Origin: Allocatelliglobosispora scoriae
GTDB lineage: Bacteria > Actinomycetota > Actinomycetes > Mycobacteriales > Micromonosporaceae
Assembly (NCBI RefSeq): GCF_014204945.1
Contig: NZ_JACHMN010000003.1
Span: 2,666,001-2,730,000 of the forward strand
Length of the DNA stretch: 64,000 bases
Direction of reading: 5' to 3'
This document shows positions 25,835 through 32,862 of the stretch, in pieces. The stretch's first letter is position 1, and each line of letters begins with the position of its first letter. The translations under genes were made by a program, and so were the position numbers. The notes under the pieces are model-generated. The model had not been told where the DNA came from and did no database searches. It saw nothing but the letters and a program-made list of their open reading frames with translations.

Positions 25835-28800
25835 CTACGACGGGCGTGCCACAGCCTTCGTGGCGGCGGGTCCCGGCAATCCGCACGTCGAGTGGTAGGG
25901 GAGTCCGGGTCCGATGTGCTCGTCCCATTCGGCGGCGGTGAGGTCCCGGCCGACGACGCGACAGGCCTCGGCGATCCACGACCGCGGATCCAGCTGCCAG
26001 AAGACGACGCCGTTGTCATCGGCTCCCACGAGGACGGTTCCGTCGCCGGGTTCGGTGGTGACCAGGTCGTAGACGCCTCCGGTTTGACCGCTCAGGGGTT
26101 GCTGGACGACTTCGCCGCTGGCGGTGCTCCAGATCAGCGTCTGACCGTCCGAGCGTGCGTCGGGTGCCTCCACGGCTCCCACGAGCCGGCTGCCGTCGGG
26201 GTTGAAGGCGAGGGTGTCGACTTCGCGCTCGCCCGGAGCGGAGATGACCACCGGCAGCTGCCTCCGGGTGGTCATGTCGGCGATGGCGACCGGGTGCCAG
26301 GCGGCGTTCGACGACGACGTGCCGGCGGGTTTGCGCTGGGCGTAGGCGAGGAGGCGGTCGTCGGGGCTGAACGCGAGGTCGTTGAAGGGCTGTCGGGGGA
26401 CGGCGGTGATGTCGGAACCCTTTCGCCGGTAGCTGTCGGCGTCCCAGAGGGAGATCCTGCCCTCGGCGTCCGCGACGGCGAGGGTCTGGCCGTCGTGGCT
26501 GAAAGCGATCCGGCTGATCGGGGCCGGGACGGGAAGCTCCCGCAGCCGTGCGCCGCTGGCGGCGTCGAGGATGACGACGGTTGCGCTGTCGCCGCCGGCC
26601 GCCGAGGTGGCGACCGCCACCACGTTCCCGCCGGGCTGGTAGGTCATGCCGACCGCCTGATCGCCGAGATCGAGCAGGGATCCGCGCTGTCGACCGGTCG
26701 CGGTGTCGAAGAAGGCCGCGACACCGTGCAGCGAGATGATGACCCCCCAGCTGGTCACCGGCCCGTCCTCGGCGGACACGGCGAGCGTCGAGCCGTCGGG
26801 GCTGAACTCGAGACCCGTCGTGCCGTGGGCCGGGCTCCACGGGATGACGGATCGGACGGTGCCGGTCGTCCTGTCCCAGACGACGATCTGTTCCCCGGTC
26901 GGGGTGGCGGCGGCGATGAGTCTCCCCGAGGCGTCGGCGGCGACCTTCTCGTACCACTCTCCATCGAGGACGCGGTGTGCCGCGGCTCCCGCGGTGAACC
27001 GGTGGCCGGCCAGCCGCCAGACGATGATGCCGCCGCCGGAGTCGCCGGTGGCGAGCAGGTCGCCGGAGGAGCTGAACGCCGCCGTGCCGATGGCGGCGTG
27101 GTGCCCGCGCAGCTCCCGGATGGGCGCACCGGTACGCGGGTTCCACAATCGCACGACCGGCGAGTCACCGGCGGTGACGAGAGTTCCGTCCGGGCTCAGC
27201 GCGATGTTGAACGCCTGCTCGCCGGATGCCTGGACCGGCAGCTTGACCGGCTGGCCTGTCCGGCGCCGCGTCGCGAGATCCCAGGTCATGGCGGTAGGAG
27301 GGGCGAGTTCGTCGGTCGGCTCCGGTGCCGGGGACGCCGTGCCGCTGACCGACGTGAGCGCGCGCCCGTCGGCGGAGAACCGGAGCGCTTCGACGCTGTC
27401 GGGATGACGGGTCGCCGGTCCGGTCAGCGCGGTGACCGCGCCGGACGCCACGCTTGCCAGCAGCACCTCTCCCCGGCCGGTGCCGACCGCCAGCGAAGCA
27501 CCGTCGGGTGCGAAGGCGACGCTGTCGAGCGGGTACTCCGACAGGACGCGGTGCAGGCGCTGCTCGCGTCGGCGGAGGTCGACGACGGCTGCGGCGCCGC
27601 CGACGCAGGTGTTGCCCTCCACCTCGCAGCCGGTCAGGGCGACGGAGAGTCCGTCGGGGCTGAAGGCCAGGGCGGTCGGGTGCAGGCCGCCGAGCGTGAC
27701 CGGCGCTCCCGTGGGGGCGCCCGAGGCCGCGTCGACGAGCGTCAGCCCGTCGCTGCCCGCCAGGGCCAGGGTCTTGCCGTCGGGCGTGTAGCGCATGGTC
27801 TCGACGGACCCGACACCGAGTTTCTGCTCGGACCTGCCCGCCGGCGTCGGCTTACCCAGCTGCCAGAAGCGCAGTGTGCTCCGGTCGTCGACCGCCGCGA
27901 CGGTGGCGCCGTCGGGAGAGAAGGCGATCGCCGACGTCGGCAGTGAGGATCCGCGCAGGAATTGCACGATATCGGTACGCGCCGACAGCGATCCGACGAG
28001 CGCATCACGTCCCTGCCGGGTGGGCTCGGTCCGGTACGCCTCTATCCCGAGCAGCAGCGACAGGTCGGGCGAGTCCTGTGTGCTCTCGCGGGCGTCGGCC
28101 GACAGGGCACGCGACAATGCGATCTTGCTCAGCTGTTCCGCGCGATCCCGTTCGGTGCGTGCCGTGTCTCGCTGGCGGAGGAACAGCACCCCGGCTCCGG
28201 CGACCGCGAGTGTGAGCACGGTCAGCGTCGCGATGACCCCGCGTACCAGCCGCAGCGTGCGCTTGTGCTGGCGGACTTCCTCACCGAACATCTCGTCCTT
28301 GGAGCGGCCGTGGATCGGCGCCGCGAGGTCGGCGACGGCGGCCTGGAACCGGGGATCACGTGCCGGATCCCCGGTATGGCTTCGCAGCCAGCGCAGATCG
28401 ATGTAGAGCGGCTCGACCGGAAACGCCCGCACCGCCGATGGCGGCAGCGCGGTGGTGCGACTCTGGTCGAACCCGCCCGCGGCCTCGTCCCAGACCAGGT
28501 CGCCGCCGGTCAGCGCGATGAGGATGGTGTCGGCGGACTTCGTCCGGAGCCAGTGGTCGATCTCCTTGCCGACCCATGCCGATGCCGCCGCTTCCGGCGA
28601 GGCCAGCAGCACGAAATACCGCGAAGCGTCCAGGGACGCCTCCAGCGCCGCCCACAGCCGTGGTGCGGCAGCCAGCGCCGTCTCGTCCCGGAAGACGCGA
28701 AGGGCGTGCCGCCGGTGCCACGGCTTGCCGAAGGTCCGCAACGCCCGCTGCAGCAGCCGGGCGGCGAGGGCATCGGTGTGCGCGTAGGAGATGAACGCGT

Positions 28801-28846
28801 CATATCCCTTACCGGGATCGACCGCAGGCACGCGTTCCGTATCCAA
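25835..28846 (-). CDS. TIR domain - transmembrane - WD40 repeat protein
   Basis: The protein has about 1003 residues from a TTG at 28846 preceded by GGAGGGG; a GTG at 28831 or an earlier start at 28954 is possible. The TIR domain (about 13-150) starts GYDAFISYAHTDALAARLL and has SAWVGKEIDHWL, where the Glu corresponds to the catalytic residue of TIR NADases. A membrane segment (LVRGVIATLTVLTLAVAGAG) and a short coiled stretch follow. About 14 WD40-like blades (FSPDGxxLA) then make two propellers. Related TIR-WD40 proteins are thought to be signalling or defence sensors. The methyltransferase gene follows closely. Confidence 0.88.
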   Translation of the reverse strand: MDTERVPAVDPGKGYDAFISYAHTDALAARLLQRALRTFGKPWHRRHALRVFRDETALAAAPRLWAALEASLDASRYFVLLASPEAAASAWVGKEIDHWLRTKSADTILIALTGGDLVWDEAAGGFDQSRTTALPPSAVRAFPVEPLYIDLRWLRSHTGDPARDPRFQAAVADLAAPIHGRSKDEMFGEEVRQHKRTLRLVRGVIATLTVLTLAVAGAGVLFLRQRDTARTERDRAEQLSKIALSRALSADARESTQDSPDLSLLLGIEAYRTEPTRQGRDALVGSLSARTDIVQFLRGSSLPTSAIAFSPDGATVAAVDDRSTLRFWQLGKPTPAGRSEQKLGVGSVETMRYTPDGKTLALAGSDGLTLVDAASGAPTGAPVTLGGLHPTALAFSPDGLSVALTGCEVEGNTCVGGAAAVVDLRRREQRLHRVLSEYPLDSVAFAPDGASLAVGTGRGEVLLASVASGAVTALTGPATRHPDSVEALRFSADGRALTSVSGTASPAPEPTDELAPPTAMTWDLATRRRTGQPVKLPVQASGEQAFNIALSPDGTLVTAGDSPVVRLWNPRTGAPIRELRGHHAAIGTAAFSSSGDLLATGDSGGGIIVWRLAGHRFTAGAAAHRVLDGEWYEKVAADASGRLIAAATPTGEQIVVWDRTTGTVRSVIPWSPAHGTTGLEFSPDGSTLAVSAEDGPVTSWGVIISLHGVAAFFDTATGRQRGSLLDLGDQAVGMTYQPGGNVVAVATSAAGGDSATVVILDAASGARLRELPVPAPISRIAFSHDGQTLAVADAEGRISLWDADSYRRKGSDITAVPRQPFNDLAFSPDDRLLAYAQRKPAGTSSSNAAWHPVAIADMTTRRQLPVVISAPGEREVDTLAFNPDGSRLVGAVEAPDARSDGQTLIWSTASGEVVQQPLSGQTGGVYDLVTTEPGDGTVLVGADDNGVVFWQLDPRSWIAEACRVVGRDLTAAEWDEHIGPGLPYHSTCGLPGPAATKAVARPS

Positions 28847-29054
28847 GACCCCTCCGATGCCGTGGCGACGACAAGACCTGCGGGGCCGGGAGGGCAGGGC
28901 TCCCGGCGCCCGATCGACCATAGACGCACGGCCCCCGGCCATCGCCGGAGGCACGCATCCCTCTATTCAAGTCAACGACTGCGCGCCTGCATCACCGCAC
29001 GACCAGGCGATCCTCATCTGACGATCGGTCGATGCCGACGGCTGTGCGGGCTCC

Positions 29055-29285
29055 TCACACCTCGTGGCCGAAGATCGCCGCGACCCGGCGCTGCCAGGCC
29101 GGCAGGAACCGGGCGGGGCGGGCCGGCGAGTGGCTCCGCCGCTGGTTCGGCGACGGACGAGGGGTGGTGCGGCCGTGGGCCGCCGTGCCGTGGTGCCCGG
29201 CCGGACGCTCGACATGCGCGGGGACTCCGGGGAGGCGATGTGTCGTCAGGTGCAGCAGGGCGCGGAAAGAGTGGTTGCTCGTCAT
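29055..29285 (-). CDS. Small basic protein divergent from TetR
   Basis: This 76-residue reading frame has an ATG at 29285 behind a purine-rich GAGAAGGATGAGGG ribosome-binding site. Codons show the strong third-position G/C preference of real genes here. It is rich in Arg, His and Pro and ends PARFLPAWQRRVAAIFGHEV, with no recognised domain or membrane segment. Its promoter region is the tetO-like operator shared with the TetR gene, so it would be a regulated target. Alternatively it is an untranslated leader and the real target lies elsewhere. Confidence 0.5.
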   Translation of the reverse strand: MTSNHSFRALLHLTTHRLPGVPAHVERPAGHHGTAAHGRTTPRPSPNQRRSHSPARPARFLPAWQRRVAAIFGHEV

Positions 29286-29297
29286 CCCTCATCCTTC

Positions 29298-29334
29298 TCT
29301 CTATCAGTGTTAGAGACTCTAGCACTGATAGAGT
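29298..29334. promoter_or_regulatory. Tandem tetO-like operators
   Basis: TCTCTATCAGTGTTAGAGA (29298-29316) matches tetO2 of Tn10 at 17 of 19 positions. ACTCTAGCACTGATAGAGT (29316-29334) matches tetO1 at 17 of 19. The two share one base and together form a larger near-perfect inverted repeat in the short divergent region between the small protein and the TetR gene. This is the classic position for TetR autoregulation. Confidence 0.8.
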
Positions 29335-29353
29335 GCCGGGAGGAGGTGTCGAG

Positions 29354-29986
29354 TTGGCATTGGACCGACAGCGGATCGTCGCCGAGGCCGTCGCCCTGCT
29401 GGACGCGGAAGGCTTCGACGGCGTGACGATGCGCAGACTCGCCGCGCGGCTCGGTGTGCAGTCACCGACCCTCTACTGGCATCTCCCCAACAAGGCGGCG
29501 CTGGTCACCGCGGTCGCCGACGCGATCCTCGACCAGGAGTTCGCCGGGATGTCGCCGCCCGAGCCGGATCACCACTGGCGGGACTGGTTGAGCAATCTCG
29601 CCGAGCGGCTGCGCCGAGCGCTGCTCGCCCACCCGGACGGCGCCCGGGTCGTCTCCGCCGCCCAGCTCTCCGACACCATGGCGGCGATCTCGGAACTGGC
29701 GATGAGCACCCTGGTCGCGGGCGGCGTCCCGTTGCGGCGGGCCCGGGTGATCGTCCTGACCGTCGAGCGGTTCACGGTCGGCCACGTCCTCGAGGAGCAG
29801 GCCCCCCGACCGGACGCCGAGGCGCTGAAGGACTTCGACATGGCGGCGTTCACCGGGCGGCACCCGACCGTGGTGGCCGCGATCACCGACTATTTCCAGC
29901 CCGGCCGCACCGTGGACGACCTGTTCCGTGACTGCCTGGAGGTGGTGATCGCGGGCGCTGCGGTCACGGCCGGGGTCACTTCCTGA
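29354..29986 (+). CDS. TetR repressor of the tetracycline-repressor subclass
   Basis: The protein has 210 residues from a TTG at 29354, nine bases after a GGAGGAGG ribosome-binding site; a second TTG two codons on is also possible. The helix-turn-helix reads VTMRRLAARLGVQSPTLYWH, nearly the recognition helix layout of Tn10 TetR (LTLYWH). The C-terminal domain is the TetR_C_1 type: WRDWLSNLAERLRRALLAHP, FTVGHVLEEQ, with the His and Gln region that binds drug-Mg complexes in TetR. Its operators resemble tetO. No tetA efflux gene is adjacent. Confidence 0.92.
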   Translation: MALDRQRIVAEAVALLDAEGFDGVTMRRLAARLGVQSPTLYWHLPNKAALVTAVADAILDQEFAGMSPPEPDHHWRDWLSNLAERLRRALLAHPDGARVVSAAQLSDTMAAISELAMSTLVAGGVPLRRARVIVLTVERFTVGHVLEEQAPRPDAEALKDFDMAAFTGRHPTVVAAITDYFQPGRTVDDLFRDCLEVVIAGAAVTAGVTS

Positions 29987-30155
29987 CCGATGGTCAAGGG
30001 GACACCGGGATCGGATCCGGGCGAGCGAGACCACTCAGCTTCGTCAAAAGCTACATATACGGGCAGAATTCCGATATCCGACAAAAACGAAGTGTGAGTT
30101 TTGTACCCAGGGGAAAACCTTGGCGCAGCCGGAATCCGCTGCCAACCTTGCTGAC
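29987..30155 (+). promoter_or_regulatory. Structured 5' region of the transglycosylase-like gene
   Basis: The 169-base gap is A+T-richer than its surroundings and holds several short hairpins: AGCTT/AAGCT near 30037-30052, ACAAAA/TTTTGT near 30082-30104, and GCAGC/GCTGC just before the ATG. Cell-wall lytic genes in actinobacteria can be under c-di-AMP riboswitch control, but the conserved core of that element could not be matched here with confidence. Confidence 0.3.
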
Positions 30156-30854
30156 ATGCGTAGTCAACGAGGACTGAACACGAAGCCCCGCACGATCGCT
30201 GCCGCCGCCGGCCTCTTCGGATGCCTGGCCGTCGCAGCCCTGGGCGCCATCGCGACTCACGGCCCCGCTGCCGCCGCCGACACGAAGAACACTAGCAGTA
30301 ATTCCACGGTTACTGCAAGTGACCGTGGCGCTGCGGCCGGTGCCGCCAACCGCTCGGTACAGCGAGTGACCGTCGCGGCGAAGCCCGTAGCCGCCGCCAA
30401 GCCTGCGGCGAAGCCCGCCGTGAAGACCGTCGCCGGCCTGGACGAGACCCAGACCAAGAACGCCCGCGCCATCGTCGAGGCCGGCAAGGAGATGGGCCTG
30501 CCGAAGAAGGCGATGGTCATCGCGCTGTCGACCGCGATGCAGGAGAGCAATCTCTACAACCTCGGCAGCACGGTGTTGCCGGAGTCGACCACCGTGGCGC
30601 ACGAGGGGGTCGGCTCCGACCACGACTCGGTCGGCCTCTTCCAGCAGCGGTCCAGCTCCGGCTGGGGCCCGGTGCAGAAGCTGATGCAGCCGAAGTTCGC
30701 CGCGACCCAGTTCTACAAGGGCCTGGTCCAGGTGGACGGCTGGCAGAACATGCCGGTGACGGTCGCCGCGCAGACCGTGCAGGTCTCGGCCTATCCCGAC
30801 GCCTACGCCAAGCACGAGGCGAAGGCGACCCAGGTCGTCAACGGCCTGCGCTGA
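30156..30854 (+). CDS. Exported lytic-transglycosylase-like protein
   Basis: The protein has 232 residues. A signal peptide (TIAAAAGLFGCLAVAALGAI to GPAAAA) leads into a low-complexity Ala/Lys/Pro linker with AAKPAAKPA repeats (about 60-95). The C-terminal domain (about 100-232) has IALSTAMQESNLYNL with the putative catalytic Glu, then DSVGLFQQRSSSGWG and FAATQFYKGL, the lysozyme-like pattern common in actinobacterial transglycosylases. It should act on peptidoglycan in the envelope. Confidence 0.82.
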   Translation: MRSQRGLNTKPRTIAAAAGLFGCLAVAALGAIATHGPAAAADTKNTSSNSTVTASDRGAAAGAANRSVQRVTVAAKPVAAAKPAAKPAVKTVAGLDETQTKNARAIVEAGKEMGLPKKAMVIALSTAMQESNLYNLGSTVLPESTTVAHEGVGSDHDSVGLFQQRSSSGWGPVQKLMQPKFAATQFYKGLVQVDGWQNMPVTVAAQTVQVSAYPDAYAKHEAKATQVVNGLR

Positions 30855-30880
30855 CACCGGCACCGAGGCGTCGCAGCCGA

Positions 30881-30909
30881 CCGCCCGTACGCGTCACGCG
30901 TACGGGCGG
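30881..30909. terminator. Terminator between transglycosylase-like gene and HTH-like gene
   Basis: A 13-bp perfect stem (30881-30893 with 30897-30909) and TCA loop lie between the convergent genes, ending two bases before the stop codon of the minus-strand gene. Confidence 0.75.
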
Positions 30910-30910
30910 G

Positions 30911-31234
30911 TCAGCTGTCCTCGCCGTCGGCGTCCACCGGTTGCAGCCCGGTCGCTTCGGCGACCTTCTCGACATCCTGGGGGCCGTAGGCCGTGCGGGC
31001 GCCCGACACGGAGATTCCGGCCGCCCCGGCGAGCTCCCCGTACGTATAGGGGTGGGGGTAGACGAATCGGCGTGCGTAAGCCAGCAGCAGCCGGATCTCC
31101 TCCTCGGCCTTCATCCGGCGGGCGTGCGCGTCGGCAAGGGCCGCCAGCACGGGGTCGCTGCTGCTCGCGCTGGACTTGTCCTGCACCGACTGCAGCACGG
31201 TCGCCACGTCGGTCTTCACTCGCCGAGTACTCAC
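30911..31234 (-). CDS. Small HTH-like hypothetical protein
   Basis: The protein has 107 residues from the GTG at 31234 (STRRVKTDVATVL); an upstream ATG at 31261 would add nine residues. The middle is charged and helical (ADAHARRMKAEEEIRLLLAY). The C-terminal part, YTYGELAGAAGISVSGARTA followed by GPQDVEKVAEATG, looks like a helix-turn-helix. No family was recognised with certainty. It may be a small DNA-binding protein. Confidence 0.6.
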   Translation of the reverse strand: MSTRRVKTDVATVLQSVQDKSSASSSDPVLAALADAHARRMKAEEEIRLLLAYARRFVYPHPYTYGELAGAAGISVSGARTAYGPQDVEKVAEATGLQPVDADGEDS

Positions 31235-31359
31235 CCGCCGATTCTCACACGCTCGTTCCATGTTCGCGCGGCTGTGCGCAAACTGTCAGCTTCGGCGATC
31301 CGTGCACACCAACGCGAACGGTGATTGGTCGAGCGGGATTCGTGTGCTAGACATGCAGG

Positions 31360-31791
31360 GTGACCGCTCCGCCTCCCGGCACGTTCAGCGCGACCTCGCA
31401 ACGCCACGGGCACACCGTGGTCGTCGCCCTGGCTGGCGATATCGACATGACCGCCGCGGGGCGCCTTGCCGACGCGTTGACCGCGGCCGCGGGCCAGCAG
31501 CCCGCGTTGGTCGTCGTGGACCTGGCACAGGTGCGGTTCATGGACTCCACCGGCATCCGCTGCCTGCTGACCGCCAAGCAGAGCACCGGGGCGGACGGCA
31601 TCGGGATGACCATTCGGGGAGCCCACGGCGTCGTCGAGCAGGTCCTCACCGTCACCGGTGTGCTCGACTTCCTGACCACCACCAGCTATACCGAACCGCC
31701 GCAGCAGCCGGCCCCGGCCTCCCGGCGCAGACGGTGGTCGTGGCTGTCGCGCCGGCGGAAATCGACGCCGTCAACGACAGCCGGGCCCTGA
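31360..31791 (+). CDS. STAS-domain anti-sigma factor antagonist
   Basis: The protein has 143 residues and a GTG start. The STAS domain (about 9-105) has the conserved FMDSTGIRCLL with S63 as the phosphorylation site of SpoIIAA/RsbV-type antagonists. The C-terminal tail is Pro- and Arg-rich (PASRRRRWSWLSRRR) and is not part of the domain. It would bind an anti-sigma kinase in partner switching. No kinase or phosphatase gene is adjacent. Confidence 0.88.
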   Translation: MTAPPPGTFSATSQRHGHTVVVALAGDIDMTAAGRLADALTAAAGQQPALVVVDLAQVRFMDSTGIRCLLTAKQSTGADGIGMTIRGAHGVVEQVLTVTGVLDFLTTTSYTEPPQQPAPASRRRRWSWLSRRRKSTPSTTAGP

Positions 31792-31883
31792 GATCGGGGA
31801 GAGTCGAGACCGACGCGTCCAGCACGGCCGCGGCGGCGTGGCCCTCCCCGTGATGCGGCCCGCCCCGACCGTCCGGACAGGAC

Positions 31884-32822
31884 TCAGGGCTCGCCGTCCC
31901 ACCAGCGTAGGACCCGCAGCGCCCGCAGGGTGTTCCACCGGCTCGGCTCGCCCACGCCGCCCTCCAGCGCGAAGCACACCCGTCCGGGGTGGACGCGGCC
32001 GAGCAACCACCGGCCGTCCGGCTGCTGCTGCGAACGCACCACCGCCACGGCCTCGGCCATGCGGGGATCCCGCGCGGCACCCGAGCGGCGGAAGTAGTCC
32101 AGGGCCCGCAGCACGTCGTAATGCCAGTAGTACGGGAACGCGAAGTCCAGGTAGTGCGGGTTCACGACCTCGCCGGTGCTCCTGCGGCGAAACAGGGCTC
32201 GTTCGAGCAGGTACTCCTGCCCGCTCCGGCGAGCCTCGCGAACGCCGTCGGACCCGCCGGTCGCCTGCTCGAAGGCGAGCAGTCCGTCGAGCACGTTGAC
32301 GGTCGTGTCGACGGAGGAGCGGACCGAGCCGTGCTCGGCCTCGCAGTTCCACCCGCCGTCGGCGAGCCGCTCGCCCAGCAGCCGCTGCACGATCGGGGCC
32401 ACCTCGATGCCGAAGTAGACGCCCGTCTCGACGGTGCGGCCGTTGATGCACGGCTCGACCTCGCCGTCGAAGTAGCGCTGGCCGTCATGCTCCCAGCGGG
32501 CGTTCGCGGCGACGAGCGACACTGCCCGCCGCGCGGCGCCGCAGGCCGGGTCGAGCCCGCACAGCTGCAGGGTCTGCAGGACGTGCATCGTCGTCGTCCA
32601 CGGCTGGCCGGGCTCGTCGCGGGTGTAGTCCGCCGGAAAGAGCGCGCCACCGTCCCACAGCCCGTCGGTGCCCTGGAGCGCCAGCAGGCGGGCTCCCCAG
32701 CCCTCGCGCTCGACGCGCGCCCGCTCGGCGCCGACCTCGTCGGCGGGGGCGTCCAGGAGATCGTGCATGACCTGCCAGCGGATCGCCGGGTCACCGTCGA
32801 GCAGCCAGTCGATCACGGTCAT
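31884..32822 (-). CDS. Alpha-toroid (squalene-cyclase/prenyltransferase-like) protein
   Basis: The protein has 312 residues from the ATG at 32822 (MTVIDWLLDGDPAIRWQV); a GTG one codon upstream also exists. Repeated helical units with QGTDGLWDGG, ERLADGGWNCE and QQQPDGRWLLG resemble the QW-type repeats of the terpenoid cyclase/prenyltransferase alpha-alpha toroid. The DxDD or cyclase catalytic motif was not seen. Proteins of this kind are widespread in actinobacteria and have no assigned function. It is convergent with the STAS gene. Confidence 0.72.
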   Translation of the reverse strand: MTVIDWLLDGDPAIRWQVMHDLLDAPADEVGAERARVEREGWGARLLALQGTDGLWDGGALFPADYTRDEPGQPWTTTMHVLQTLQLCGLDPACGAARRAVSLVAANARWEHDGQRYFDGEVEPCINGRTVETGVYFGIEVAPIVQRLLGERLADGGWNCEAEHGSVRSSVDTTVNVLDGLLAFEQATGGSDGVREARRSGQEYLLERALFRRRSTGEVVNPHYLDFAFPYYWHYDVLRALDYFRRSGAARDPRMAEAVAVVRSQQQPDGRWLLGRVHPGRVCFALEGGVGEPSRWNTLRALRVLRWWDGEP

Positions 32823-32862
32823 CACGCAAGTCTAAGCCGCATGCCGACGCTCATCGACGAGA

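Noticed and set aside
29014-29325. A 103-codon minus-strand frame overlapping the tetO-like operators
   Set aside because: It would place coding sequence across the operator and starts without a ribosome-binding site. The 76-residue frame from 29285 is preferred.
29987-30155. c-di-AMP (ydaO-type) riboswitch before the transglycosylase-like gene
   Set aside because: The gene type and position fit, but the conserved core sequence blocks could not be found in order. It is reported only as a structured leader; a covariance-model search would decide.
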